Of a stretch of DNA of 24,905 nucleotides, positions 1 through 6,476 are shown one piece after another. The stretch covers positions 1 to 24,905 of IMG/VR virus record IMGVR_UViG_3300010430_006925, one strand, 5' to 3'. The notes under the pieces are model-generated. The model was not told the DNA's origin and made no database searches. It saw nothing but the letters and a program-made list of their open reading frames with translations. This DNA comes from a virus. Both the position numbers and the translations under genes were made by a program. Positions within the stretch are counted from its first letter, which is position 1. Each line of letters begins with the position of its first letter.

Positions 1-138
1 CTATTCTTCTGCGGCTTTGCGGAAGTTCTTGGCGTCGATCATCGCCTCACAGAAGCCGCGAATGTCTCCGACTGGCAGCGCCCGGGCGTAATCTTCAGCC
101 CATTGGGCTTGTTGCAGCAACCATTCTTTTCGGCTCAT
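1..138 (-). CDS. small hypothetical protein (45 aa)
   Basis: I do not recognise this 45-residue protein. It begins MSRKEWLLQQAQWAED, is mostly charged, and has no signal peptide, membrane segment or metal motif. A GGAGGTAAGAGG Shine-Dalgarno stands just upstream of the ATG, and its first bases overlap the stop codon of the upstream leftward gene (151-360). The two genes are therefore probably co-transcribed and translationally coupled. The stop codon coincides with the window edge, so what follows is unknown. The good ribosome binding site supports a real gene despite the short length. Confidence 0.6.
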   Translation of the reverse strand: MSRKEWLLQQAQWAEDYARALPVGDIRGFCEAMIDAKNFRKAAEE

Positions 139-150
139 CCTCTTACCTCC

Positions 151-360
151 TCAGTTCCGCAGGACGGCCAGGCCGCCGTGTTCTTCGGCCAGTGCGTCGG
201 CGTGCATCTCAGCAGCTGACAGGTCGGAGAACGGTTCGATCTTGTGCTTGGCGAAGCCGACACCCTTAGGCGTCATGCGCTGGAGATAGACGCGCCAGCC
301 GCTGCCGGATGGCTCGATGCATACCGCGAAATCTCTGGTCTGATTGTGTGGGCAGGTCAT
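151..360 (-). CDS. small hypothetical phage protein (69 aa)
   Basis: This is an unrecognised 69-aa protein, first of a two-gene leftward unit. The central part (GWRVYLQRMTPKGVGFAKHKIE) followed by an acidic/alanine helix (SAAEMHADALAEEHGG) suggests a small alpha/beta fold, but no family is evident. The start is set by an AAAGGAAC Shine-Dalgarno eight bases upstream. A plausible promoter (TTGACT, 18-bp spacer, TATTTT on the minus strand) and a GC-rich hairpin precede it. Its expression is divergent from the rightward cassette beginning at 549. Confidence 0.65.
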   Translation of the reverse strand: MTCPHNQTRDFAVCIEPSGSGWRVYLQRMTPKGVGFAKHKIEPFSDLSAAEMHADALAEEHGGLAVLRN

Positions 361-376
361 GCCGGTGTTCCTTTCG

Positions 377-406
377 TGATGGGGCCGGGTTTCCGATCCG
401 GCATCA
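377..406 (-). promoter_or_regulatory. hairpin in the 5' leader of the 151-360 gene
   Basis: Inverted repeat: TGATG plus CCGG (377-381, 385-388) pairs with CCGG plus CATCA (398-401, 402-406), with three unpaired G in one arm. In the leftward transcript it lies just upstream of the GAAAGGA ribosome binding site. It matches the hairpin-plus-Shine-Dalgarno arrangement found at several other genes here. Confidence 0.5.
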
Positions 407-408
407 CA

Positions 409-438
409 AAAATAGCGAACAAAGTTCTATTTAGTCAA
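409..438 (-). promoter_or_regulatory. sigma70-like promoter for the leftward genes 1-360
   Basis: On the minus strand a TTGACT -35 (438-433) is separated by 18 bp from a TATTTT -10 (414-409). It lies in an AT-rich stretch that contrasts with the GC-rich genes on either side. Transcription would begin just before the hairpin at 377-406. Confidence 0.5.
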
Positions 439-471
439 TCCATTCATTTTACTTTTTTATGTTTTTATGGC

Positions 472-499
472 TTGATTGCGTAACTTATTTATATATCCT
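472..499 (+). promoter_or_regulatory. possible promoter for the 549-3723 cassette
   Basis: TTGATT (472-477), 16 bp, then TATCCT (494-499), inside the AT-rich divergent region 407-500. The match is only moderate. Position and base composition support a promoter somewhere here. Confidence 0.35.
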
Positions 500-508
500 G
501 ACTTCAGA

Positions 509-526
509 GGCAGTCGGAAACCTGCC
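509..526 (+). promoter_or_regulatory. hairpin in the 5' leader of the 549 gene
   Basis: GGCAG (509-513) can pair with CTGCC (522-526) around an 8-base loop. It is followed by CCGAAAGGA and the ATG at 549. It is the shortest member of the recurrent hairpin-leader set. Confidence 0.4.
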
Positions 527-548
527 GCTAAACCGAAAGGACAAGACC

Positions 549-1373
549 ATGACCACTATCAGGACAGAAATCGCACCTCGTGCGACCATCACGCAGCTTG
601 TAGGAATTCGGGACAGGGCGCTGAAACGATATGCCGCTCTGCTCAAAGAGGCGTCCGAGATCAACGCCCTGATTGCCCCGCTGAACGAGCAGCCCCACCG
701 GCTCCCCACAATCACAACCACGATCAACCGCAGCGGCTACAGCAGCGATACATCGGTTGAGAGCTATCGGAAGAGCTTGGACGCCGGGGCATGGGACCAT
801 CTGATGGACAAAACCGAACTGCGGGATCTGATGAGCGCGAACCAGAAAGCTGATCTGCGTGCGCAACTGTCCGAGAACCCACCCGAGTTCACTCTGGAAG
901 CGGCTGTTGCCACCTTCGATGATATGCGCGCCCGGTCCGGCGAGATCTTCCGGCAAGGGCTGGTTGATGTCTTCGAGGGGCTGCCGCGCGACTTCCGCAG
1001 CCATGACGGCTTCAAGATCGGGGCACGCTGCGTGATGACAAGCGCGGTTTCATGGTGGAGCGGTCGCGCCAGCTGGCAGCACTGCACCTATAGTGACCGC
1101 CGGAGCCAGATCGCAGACCTTGACCGCACCTTTCACCGACTGACCGGAACACCCTGGACCCTGAACGCCTCAGACGTGGCGGCGAAGGCTATGCAGGAGG
1201 GGGAAACCGAGGTCGAAACCAAGTTCTTCCGGCTCCGCTGGTTTCAGAATGGCAATGTCCACGTCTGGTTCACCGACAAGGCCGCCACGCGGGACGCCAA
1301 CAAACTGCTGGCCGAGCACTACGGCGCCAAGCTGGGGCAGATGCACCTGCACCCGGATCAGCGCGCAGCGTGA
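549..1373 (+). CDS. DUF4942-like phage/plasmid protein
   Basis: A 274-aa protein whose C-terminal half resembles the DUF4942 family of plasmid and phage proteins of unknown function. The clue is the end of the protein, FQNGNVHVWFTDK followed by ANKLLAEHYG, which recalls the family's GN-H-F and N-x-L-x-x-Y pattern. The N-terminal half is helical and charged. I chose the ATG at 549 because AAAGGA lies 8 bases upstream; the frame stays open back to 459, but that extension runs through the AT-rich promoter region. It heads a rightward cassette followed by a methyltransferase-like gene. The family call is by eye and moderate; cellular role unknown. Confidence 0.7.
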   Translation: MTTIRTEIAPRATITQLVGIRDRALKRYAALLKEASEINALIAPLNEQPHRLPTITTTINRSGYSSDTSVESYRKSLDAGAWDHLMDKTELRDLMSANQKADLRAQLSENPPEFTLEAAVATFDDMRARSGEIFRQGLVDVFEGLPRDFRSHDGFKIGARCVMTSAVSWWSGRASWQHCTYSDRRSQIADLDRTFHRLTGTPWTLNASDVAAKAMQEGETEVETKFFRLRWFQNGNVHVWFTDKAATRDANKLLAEHYGAKLGQMHLHPDQRAA

Positions 1374-1387
1374 GAAGGATCGAACCG

Positions 1388-2134
1388 ATGCAAACCACCA
1401 TGTTTGAAACATTCGACGCGCACCCCGGCCGCCCCCTCAAGGTTCTGATCGGGTGCGAACAGTCCGGCGTTGTGCGGGACGCCTTCAACGCCCTTGGCCA
1501 TGATGCGTGGTCCTGCGACCTGCTGGCCGCTGAGACGCCATCAAACCGCCATATCGTGGGCGACGTGCGGGACGTGATGAATTGGGATAGCTGGGATCTG
1601 CTGGCCGTCATGCACCCGCCCTGCACCCGGCTATGCAACTCCGGCGTCCGCTGGCTGACCAAGCCGCCGGCCAACTGGCAACCCGGCTATCCCGAGGGAT
1701 GGGAGAGCATGAGCGAACCCGCGCGGCTGGCGTGGATGTGGGAAGACCTCGACCGCGGCGCGGCGCTGTTCTCGGATGTCTGGAACGTCGAGCACATCCC
1801 CATGGTCGCGGTAGAAAACCCGGTCATGCACAAACACGCGAAGGCCCGAATCCGCAACTTCCGCCCGGCGGCGCAAAGCGTCCAGCCTTGGCACTTCGGC
1901 ACCGACGAGGCGGGACCAGACAACGAGAAGAAGCGTACCTGCTTTTGGCTGCGGAACCTCCCCAAGCTGCGCCGCACTGGCACGCTTGACGGGACCACGG
2001 CGCGCGAGAGCGTCCACAAGGCCAGCCCCGGCGCGGATCGCTGGAAGGAGCGCAGCCGGTTTTTCCCCGGTATCGCTGCCGCAATGGCCGACCAGTGGGG
2101 CGGCGCGGCGCAACTGGCCGCCCGAGCTGCCTGA
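1388..2134 (+). CDS. C5-cytosine DNA methyltransferase-like phage protein
   Basis: A 248-aa protein of a type common in phages and usually labelled DNA cytosine methyltransferase. An SAM-binding-like start (VLIGCEQSGVVRDAF, about residues 19-33) leads to SCDLL. A catalytic-type HPPCTRLCNSG (76-86) carries the Pro-Cys of motif IV, and AVENP (141-145) stands in for the ENV of motif VI. The C-terminal region contains DRWKERSRFFPGIAAAMADQW, the conserved tail of this group. At 248 aa it lacks room for a normal target-recognition domain, so activity on cytosine is not certain. The ATG at 1388 follows GAAGGA with an 8-base gap. A second in-frame ATG at 1400 and an upstream GTG at 1370 are alternatives. 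Confidence 0.75.
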   Translation: MQTTMFETFDAHPGRPLKVLIGCEQSGVVRDAFNALGHDAWSCDLLAAETPSNRHIVGDVRDVMNWDSWDLLAVMHPPCTRLCNSGVRWLTKPPANWQPGYPEGWESMSEPARLAWMWEDLDRGAALFSDVWNVEHIPMVAVENPVMHKHAKARIRNFRPAAQSVQPWHFGTDEAGPDNEKKRTCFWLRNLPKLRRTGTLDGTTARESVHKASPGADRWKERSRFFPGIAAAMADQWGGAAQLAARAA

Positions 2135-2144
2135 CCCATTGCAG

Positions 2145-2164
2145 CGCGCCCTTGCTGGGGCGCG
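2145..2164 (+). promoter_or_regulatory. GC hairpin upstream of the 2208 gene
   Basis: CGCGCCC (2145-2151) pairs perfectly with GGGCGCG (2158-2164) around a 6-base loop. A weaker ATGGG/CCCAT stem follows at about 2170-2187, then CCGAAAGGA and the ATG at 2208. No U-tract follows, so it looks like a leader structure rather than a terminator. Confidence 0.5.
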
Positions 2165-2207
2165 TCACCATGGGCCGGAACCCCATGACAACCGAAAGGA
2201 AACGGAT

Positions 2208-2597
2208 ATGAGCAACCTTGCCGAACACATGGACGAACAGGACGAAATCGCCGCGCTTTGCGAAGCCGGGGAATGTGACCACCCGGAATGCCACCAGAAG
2301 GAATTCACCGTGCTTCTGGGCGTCACCGTCCGAGCCTATGGCCATGCAACAGTAACCGCCAGCAGCGCTGAAGAAGCCGCAGAGATCGTCAGGTCTACCG
2401 CAGATCAACAGACCGGACCTTGGGACAGCGCCAATGACCCGGAATGGTCAACGGCTTGCGAGGCAACCATCCTTCATATCGAAACCACCGATGGGGAGGT
2501 TCTGGCGGAAGATCTCGCGCTATACCCAGACGACGACGCACATGCAGTGATCGATGCTGCCACCCTGGCCGAGTTGATTAAGGAGCAGGAGGAATGA
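2208..2597 (+). CDS. acidic hypothetical protein (129 aa)
   Basis: This is an unrecognised, strongly acidic 129-aa protein. Near the N-terminus it has a Cys/His cluster (CEAGECDHPECHQK, about residues 18-31) that could hold a metal ion. A predicted beta-rich middle (FTVLLGVTVRAYGHATVTA) is followed by an alanine/glutamate helix. The ATG at 2208 is chosen for the AAAGGA eight bases upstream; the frame is open further left but inside the preceding gene. The stop overlaps the next start (ATGA), indicating coupling with 2594-3202. Confidence 0.7.
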   Translation: MSNLAEHMDEQDEIAALCEAGECDHPECHQKEFTVLLGVTVRAYGHATVTASSAEEAAEIVRSTADQQTGPWDSANDPEWSTACEATILHIETTDGEVLAEDLALYPDDDAHAVIDAATLAELIKEQEE

Positions 2598-3202
2598 GCC
2601 AACTTTCCTTCCTCGACACGCTGGCCCCGCCCCCGAAGCCGCCCCGCTGGACGCCGCCGCCGCGCCGCAAGGTGATGACCCGCGCCTATGGCCGGGACTA
2701 TGAAATGGAAATCATCGGTGATGCCCCTGATCCGTTTGAAATCGAAGTGCGCGGGATCCGATGCCTTATCAGCTATTCAGGCGGTTTCTGCACCTACACG
2801 ATGGACAAACCGGGCGCATTGTTCTGGAGCGAAACCGGATTCCGATCCTTCGGTCGCACGACAACAGACCCTGACGAGATCAGCGCGATGATTGAGGAGC
2901 ATATCGACAAGCCAACGCGAGACATGGGCTGCGGCGGCAAACTGGTCAAGTGGTGGCCGATGTGGGTCCTGCAGTGGTGCCAGAACCGCACCAAAGATCT
3001 GGAATGGAACAGGAACGAATTTTGGACGCAATGGGGGCCAGAGAAACATGCCGAATGCTGGGCCAAACACGACGCCGAGCAACTGGCGGCGCTGCAATGC
3101 ATGAAGGCCGACGGGATTGACCCGGACGAGGTGATTGCCTCCCATCGCCCCAAACACCCGCCGGTTTCCATGATGGAATGGCAGACGGGGAGAGCCGCAT
3201 GA
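2594..3202 (+). CDS. hypothetical phage protein (202 aa)
   Basis: An unrecognised 202-aa protein. The N-terminus is Pro-rich (residues 9-24, APPPKPPRWTPPPRR), followed by a mixed alpha/beta region and a Trp-rich stretch (KWWPMWVLQWCQNRTKD, around 118-134). No catalytic motif is evident. It is translationally coupled on both sides by ATGA overlaps, with a GGAGGA ribosome binding site inside the end of the preceding gene. The short N-terminal MSQLSFLDTL resembles the MSQLFETEET start of the next gene, suggesting a shared small interaction motif. Confidence 0.65.
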   Translation: MSQLSFLDTLAPPPKPPRWTPPPRRKVMTRAYGRDYEMEIIGDAPDPFEIEVRGIRCLISYSGGFCTYTMDKPGALFWSETGFRSFGRTTTDPDEISAMIEEHIDKPTRDMGCGGKLVKWWPMWVLQWCQNRTKDLEWNRNEFWTQWGPEKHAECWAKHDAEQLAALQCMKADGIDPDEVIASHRPKHPPVSMMEWQTGRAA

Positions 3203-3393
3203 GCCAACTGTTCGAAACCGAGGAGACGCCAGATGGAACGCAGACCCTCGTTCCGGGCGTGGAGCCGACCACTGAGCGGGAGAAGCTGGAGAAACGCATG
3301 AGCGGGCCTCTCCGTGGCTCCAGCGCCCCTTGTGATCGCGGACTGTTTGACGATTGCGCGCGGGCTCAGCTTGATATGCTAGATCTGATCTGA
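3199..3393 (+). CDS. small hypothetical protein (64 aa)
   Basis: An unrecognised 64-aa protein. The start at 3199 overlaps the upstream stop as ATGA, so I prefer it to the ATG at 3178 inside the preceding gene. The N-terminus MSQLFETEETPDG recalls that of its upstream neighbour. Two cysteines late in the protein (PCDRGLFDDCARAQ) are the only notable residues. Confidence 0.55.
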   Translation: MSQLFETEETPDGTQTLVPGVEPTTEREKLEKRMSGPLRGSSAPCDRGLFDDCARAQLDMLDLI

Positions 3394-3401
3394 AATGAGG
3401 T

Positions 3402-3444
3402 GCCCTGCGCCCTCCTCGGAAAGAGGCGGAAACGGACGCAGGGC
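3402..3444 (+). promoter_or_regulatory. GC hairpin upstream of the 3469 gene
   Basis: GCCCTGCG (3402-3409) pairs perfectly with CGCAGGGC (3437-3444). Inside, CCTC-GGAAA-GAGG can form a second small stem. The structure is followed by CCGAAAGGA and the GTG start at 3469, matching the other hairpin leaders. Confidence 0.55.
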
Positions 3445-3468
3445 GGGTGCCCCGAAAGGAACGAGACA

Positions 3469-3723
3469 GTGACCGAATATACGGATCTATCTCCGCAGGC
3501 AAGATTTGCCATGGTCGACCGGATGGCGTCCCAGCTGTTCGAAACACACCGCTGGAAGGCTGCTCTTGCCCGGAAGTACGGGATCACACCAGAGGCGGTG
3601 AACAAATGGCGGTCGGCCGGCGCCCCGGTCTGGGCCTGTGTCGCGCTGGACGACGCGCTTGCTGCTAAGGCGCTGGAGACCATCAAGCAGGCGGTGCGGG
3701 AGACGGACATACAGCCTGAATAG
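3469..3723 (+). CDS. small HTH (Cro-like) regulator
   Basis: An 84-aa protein with a helix-turn-helix in its middle: KAALARKYGITPEAVNKWRSAG, about residues 27-48. This layout is that of small Cro/YdaS-like phage DNA-binding proteins. It starts with GTG at 3469, chosen because AAAGGA lies 8 bases upstream after a strong hairpin; upstream codons of the same frame run through that hairpin. It is the last gene of the rightward cassette. Its target is unknown; it could regulate the cassette itself or the divergent promoter region near 400-500. Confidence 0.65.
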   Translation: MTEYTDLSPQARFAMVDRMASQLFETHRWKAALARKYGITPEAVNKWRSAGAPVWACVALDDALAAKALETIKQAVRETDIQPE

Positions 3724-3728
3724 GCTGT
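3711..3728 (+). terminator. hairpin between convergent operons
   Basis: ACAGCCT (3711-3717) and AGGCTGT (3722-3728) form a 7-bp stem with a 4-base loop, followed by TTTACTT. The TAG stop of the HTH gene (3721-3723) lies inside the hairpin, and the leftward operon's last stop codon (3729-3731) abuts it. It probably ends rightward transcription, though the T-run is short. Confidence 0.5.
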
Positions 3729-3959
3729 TTACTTGACTTCTGGGAGCGTTTCCCGCGCCACCCTCATCAGGTCTTCTTTTGTTTCGCATCCCGCTGCATG
3801 ACCGATGGACCAAAGACAGGCGCGCAAGCGATTAATCTCCCGCTCCTGCTGGTCAATCTTCATTTCCTTGATCAACAGATCATCAGCGGCACGACCACAG
3901 ATGTTTGCGATATGTGTTTTCGGCCCAACTTCGGCCAGGAGTTCATCCCTCAAGCCCAT
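3729..3959 (-). CDS. small helical hypothetical protein (76 aa)
   Basis: An unrecognised 76-aa protein and the last gene of the long leftward operon. The middle (DDLLIKEMKIDQQEREINRLRACL) is a likely coiled-coil helix, and the rest is also helical. An AGGGAG ribosome binding site lies about 8 bases before the ATG, overlapping the region just after the stop of its upstream neighbour (3970-4173). Confidence 0.55.
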   Translation of the reverse strand: MGLRDELLAEVGPKTHIANICGRAADDLLIKEMKIDQQEREINRLRACLWSIGHAAGCETKEDLMRVARETLPEVK

Positions 3960-3969
3960 GTCTGGCTCC

Positions 3970-4173
3970 CTATTCGGACTCTGCGTTTTGATTGGACATA
4001 TGCCTCCAGCTACAGACAGCCCAGCCAGTTACGATGCCAACCATAATTACACTCAGGCCATCGACTAGATGATAAAATGCAGTCTCTTCAAACGACACCT
4101 CGATCAAGCGCCCGGCAGCACCGGCAAAAAACGAAAAAGCGCACCACCATACCCAGAACTTCACGGCTCGCAT
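3970..4173 (-). CDS. small membrane protein (67 aa)
   Basis: A 67-aa protein with two likely transmembrane segments: WVWWCAFSFFAGAAG (about residues 8-22) and LSVIMVGIVTGWAVCSW (about 40-56). The ribosome binding site AGGAAAGGAG before the ATG is strong. Small two-span proteins at the end of phage early operons can act in superinfection exclusion or host-membrane effects, but nothing here identifies such a role. The start lies within a longer overlapping frame (4088-4270) that may not be real. Confidence 0.55.
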   Translation of the reverse strand: MRAVKFWVWWCAFSFFAGAAGRLIEVSFEETAFYHLVDGLSVIMVGIVTGWAVCSWRHMSNQNAESE

Positions 4174-4270
4174 CTTTCGCTCCTTTCCTGAGCTCAGTGA
4201 TCATTTGAGCGATCTTGGCAGATTCCCATCGCCTGCCTTTGCACGTCGCACACATCGCCTTGCCCCTCAT
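4088..4270 (-). CDS. possible small CxxC protein overlapping the membrane protein gene
   Basis: A 60-aa reading frame whose ATG (4270) overlaps the stop of the preceding gene as ATGA. A second in-frame ATG (4255) has GAGGGGCAAGG upstream. The N-terminus has a CATCKGRRW zinc-knuckle-like CxxC. It overlaps the first 86 bases of the membrane protein gene in another frame, which is unusual. Either the frame is real and the overlap is tolerated, or only one of the two is translated. Confidence 0.3.
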   Translation of the reverse strand: MRGKAMCATCKGRRWESAKIAQMITELRKGAKDASREVLGMVVRFFVFCRCCRALDRGVV

Positions 4271-4431
4271 CTGATGTATTTGACCGGGGTGGATTTCATC
4301 TCCTCTCCCCAGCGTTTGATTGCGCTTCCGATGGCCTGCCCGAAGATCTCCCGCACCGGGCCGCGCGGAAGGCACCAGAGACCAAGGGCGAACAATCGCC
4401 ATGCAACAAAGAGCCTGATAAGCTTCAGCAT
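4267..4431 (-). CDS. small hypothetical protein (54 aa), amphipathic N-terminus
   Basis: A 54-aa protein starting MLKLIRLFVAWRLFALGLW, a short hydrophobic/basic segment that could be a membrane anchor, then a charged helix. It has the best ribosome binding site of the neighbourhood (AGGAGGAAATCGAG before ATG). It overlaps the upstream gene's last codons and shares an ATGA with the next frame. Not recognised. Confidence 0.5.
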   Translation of the reverse strand: MLKLIRLFVAWRLFALGLWCLPRGPVREIFGQAIGSAIKRWGEEMKSTPVKYIR

Positions 4432-4634
4432 CTCGATTTCCTCCTGATTTTCGGGATCCGGCTTTTACCGGAGACGAGGGCGAACCATTGCCCCTTGCGC
4501 TTGATCACCTGATTGGAGCCGCGCCTTTTCGCCAAGATGAAAGCTCGGTGGTAATCCTGCTGCTCCGCCACAATCCTCGCGGACTGTCGCGCTCTTAGGG
4601 AAGAGGCAAAATAGGCTGATCCGACGCTAAACAT
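4425..4634 (-). CDS. small basic hypothetical protein (69 aa)
   Basis: A 69-aa, Lys/Arg-rich protein (ending KSRIPKIRRKSRC) with no recognised fold. The start at 4634 sits three bases after the stop of the upstream gene with a poor Shine-Dalgarno, so translation may depend on coupling. It overlaps the next gene by 7 bases. The basic character suggests nucleic-acid contact, but that is a guess. Confidence 0.45.
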   Translation of the reverse strand: MFSVGSAYFASSLRARQSARIVAEQQDYHRAFILAKRRGSNQVIKRKGQWFALVSGKSRIPKIRRKSRC

Positions 4635-4637
4635 GGA

Positions 4638-5030
4638 TCACGCGAACCCCAGCTTTTTCGCCAGGCGCGCGGCAAGATCGTGGTCGCTCTCCAGCCGCCG
4701 GATCAGTTCTCGGATCTCAGCGCGTTCCCGTCGCGCCTCAGCCATCTTGAACGTCTGAGACCACGACTTCTTGCTTGCGATATGCTCTGGGATATGGCGC
4801 ATGTCGAGCCTGTCGCCATCTGCTTTTTGGTATAGCGCGCTCAGCAGGGTATCGACCCCTGGGTCCATTGTTTGGCAGGCTATACCGCACTCGGAGACAC
4901 CATTGCCGATGGGGGCTGCGATTCCGCCGCCACTCGCCGCAATCTCCTTGGCCACGGCCTTAGGGTCCACCGTTGCGCTGGCAGCAAGACCGCCGCCGAG
5001 CAGACGCAGAATTCCTCTACGGTTAAGCAT
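4638..5030 (-). CDS. hypothetical protein with Tat-like N-terminus (130 aa)
   Basis: A 130-aa protein that begins MLNRRGILRLLGGGLAASA, resembling a short twin-arginine signal (RR, then a hydrophobic Gly/Ala stretch). It continues with a low-complexity Gly/Ala region and ends in a charged helix (ARRERAEIRELIRRLES). The start at 5030 has GGAGGTGGACG just upstream inside the end of the preceding gene; an upstream ATG at 5087 is less likely. Export would be odd for an early gene, so the resemblance may be fortuitous. Confidence 0.55.
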   Translation of the reverse strand: MLNRRGILRLLGGGLAASATVDPKAVAKEIAASGGGIAAPIGNGVSECGIACQTMDPGVDTLLSALYQKADGDRLDMRHIPEHIASKKSWSQTFKMAEARRERAEIRELIRRLESDHDLAARLAKKLGFA

Positions 5031-5595
5031 CGTCCACCTCCCACGCTCGGCATGTCTCACAGCAGAACCAGCCCCATCCGTCAGCAAAGATCCAGCCTAC
5101 TAGCTTTGCCCGCTCCTCGGCCTTTTCGTAGTCATCTCCTGCACCCGCAAACCATTGTGTCTTGAAGCAACAGCCGCAGTTGAACGCGGTTTGTGTGAGC
5201 CGCCGATCCTTCGTATCGGCTCGCCAGTCCTCCGGCGCGATCCTCTCGGCACTGCCATCCGGCTTGATGCGCAGGAACCCGGCGCCATGCTCGGCTGCGT
5301 CCTCCAGCGCCGCGTCAAGCTGAAGCTCTGCCCCCCCCTGCATGATCTGATGCGCCGTCTTCAACTCGTTTTGAGTAAAGATTCGACCTGGGTTCAGCTT
5401 GGATACGTCCGGGAAATCGGTGGGAACAATCATCAGCGGCGGCTGCATCAGGTTCGCCATTTCCACCATCCATTCTCGAGACCATTCGGCAAAGCTGTCT
5501 GCAATCCGCTGGAATACAAGGTGCGTTCTTTCATCACACCGAGCCGGGTACGGCACGCGGTGTTTCTTTTCGTACCACGTCTTGAAATCTTCCAT
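5023..5595 (-). CDS. hypothetical phage protein with C-terminal Cys cluster (190 aa)
   Basis: An unrecognised 190-aa protein. The N-terminal third is helical (DSFAEWSREWMVEMANLM), and the middle resembles an alpha/beta domain. The C-terminal 50 residues carry two Cys pairs (NCGCCFKTQWF and WFCCETCRAW) that could form a zinc ribbon. The start at 5595 directly abuts the upstream gene's stop codon (5596-5598). Its own stop overlaps the next gene by 8 bases. Confidence 0.6.
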   Translation of the reverse strand: MEDFKTWYEKKHRVPYPARCDERTHLVFQRIADSFAEWSREWMVEMANLMQPPLMIVPTDFPDVSKLNPGRIFTQNELKTAHQIMQGGAELQLDAALEDAAEHGAGFLRIKPDGSAERIAPEDWRADTKDRRLTQTAFNCGCCFKTQWFAGAGDDYEKAEERAKLVGWIFADGWGWFCCETCRAWEVDDA

Positions 5596-6264
5596 CTACC
5601 TCACCTCCACGGTCATGAACTGATAGGGCACCCGATAGCCGCCAGCCTCCCAGGCATCGGCGATGGTATCGAGGGTGGTGCGCAGGGCGGCGGCCAAGGC
5701 CTTGCGCTGACGGTCTGGCACCTGCGGGCGACCCCATTTGCCGTTCTGCACCGGGATCCGGGTCCAGCCGTTGGCGATGGCCATGTCAGAGAGGGTGCGC
5801 TGGAACACGCAGACCCCCTGCGCCAAAGCCAGCGCCTTGATCTGCTGGTGGCGCCCCAGAACATAGGAACCGCGGACTGTGCCCACGGGATAGGTGAATG
5901 CCGGGGCGGCTGTCAGCGCCTTGGCCGCGCACCCTACCATCATCATCTTGTGGACCTTGGCCTCGGAGTACCCCCCGCCCCCGGTCGACGTTCTGTCCAC
6001 ATACTCGCGCAGGAACTCCTTGCCAGCGCCGCCCATGGCCTGCTCATAGAACGCGCCGAAGCAGTTCCCCACGGCGCGCTGCGTCGGGGTGACATCAAGG
6101 CGCGGGTCCAGCAACTGGTGAACACTGGTTCGCATCCCCGCCCCTGTCTGGCGGTCCAGGCGCGGGCCTTCACGGTCGTAGACCTCGGCGGTTGCCTGCT
6201 GCCTGATACGTTGCCCGCCTTTGCGCAGGAACTGCTCGGCCTCTTTTTTGGTGACGGCCATCAT
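5596..6264 (-). CDS. hypothetical protein (222 aa)
   Basis: An unrecognised 222-aa protein with a basic N-terminus (TKKEAEQFLRKGGQRIRQQ), a Met-rich middle (SEAKVHKMMMVGCAAKAL) and a basic segment near 165-180. Two ATGs (6264 and 6261) follow a strong GGAAGGGAAC ribosome binding site; I use the first. The upstream gene's TGA overlaps the second ATG. Its long opposite-strand reading frame (5155-6285) is a composition shadow. Confidence 0.6.
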   Translation of the reverse strand: MMAVTKKEAEQFLRKGGQRIRQQATAEVYDREGPRLDRQTGAGMRTSVHQLLDPRLDVTPTQRAVGNCFGAFYEQAMGGAGKEFLREYVDRTSTGGGGYSEAKVHKMMMVGCAAKALTAAPAFTYPVGTVRGSYVLGRHQQIKALALAQGVCVFQRTLSDMAIANGWTRIPVQNGKWGRPQVPDRQRKALAAALRTTLDTIADAWEAGGYRVPYQFMTVEVR

Positions 6265-6476
6265 GTTCCCTTCCTTTTTCCGTAGTGCTTTTCAGCGACA
6301 TTGATCAGGTGCTGGCGGGACCAGTCGTCATTGATCTCGTCGGGATCGATTACCAGAAGTCCGTGCTTCTGCCATGCCAGCTTCATCGCGGCTTCGTTCC
6401 TCTCCCGCGCGTCGGAACCGGTCGGCGTGGGGCCGTTGGCCTGCCGATAGATACTGCTGATAGGTGCGTTCCTCAT
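6261..6476 (-). CDS. small hypothetical protein (71 aa)
   Basis: A 71-aa unrecognised protein. The start at 6476 forms an ATGA overlap with the upstream stop and has GGAGGAAG eight bases ahead. Residues ARERNEAAMKLAWQKHGLLV look like an amphipathic helix running into a strand. The end DDWSRQHLINVAEKHYGKR is reminiscent of short helical phage proteins, without a match I can name. Confidence 0.55.
   Translation of the reverse strand: MRNAPISSIYRQANGPTPTGSDARERNEAAMKLAWQKHGLLVIDPDEINDDWSRQHLINVAEKHYGKRKGT

Noticed and set aside
2777-3547. Open frame of 256 codons on the minus strand
   Set aside because: It crosses three rightward genes with coupled starts and good ribosome sites, and it is composition-driven.
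5155-6285. Open frame of 376 codons on the plus strand
   Set aside because: It runs opposite 5023-5595 and 5596-6264, which have coupled starts and ribosome sites. The sequence is Arg/Pro/His-rich like a GC shadow and has no ribosome site.
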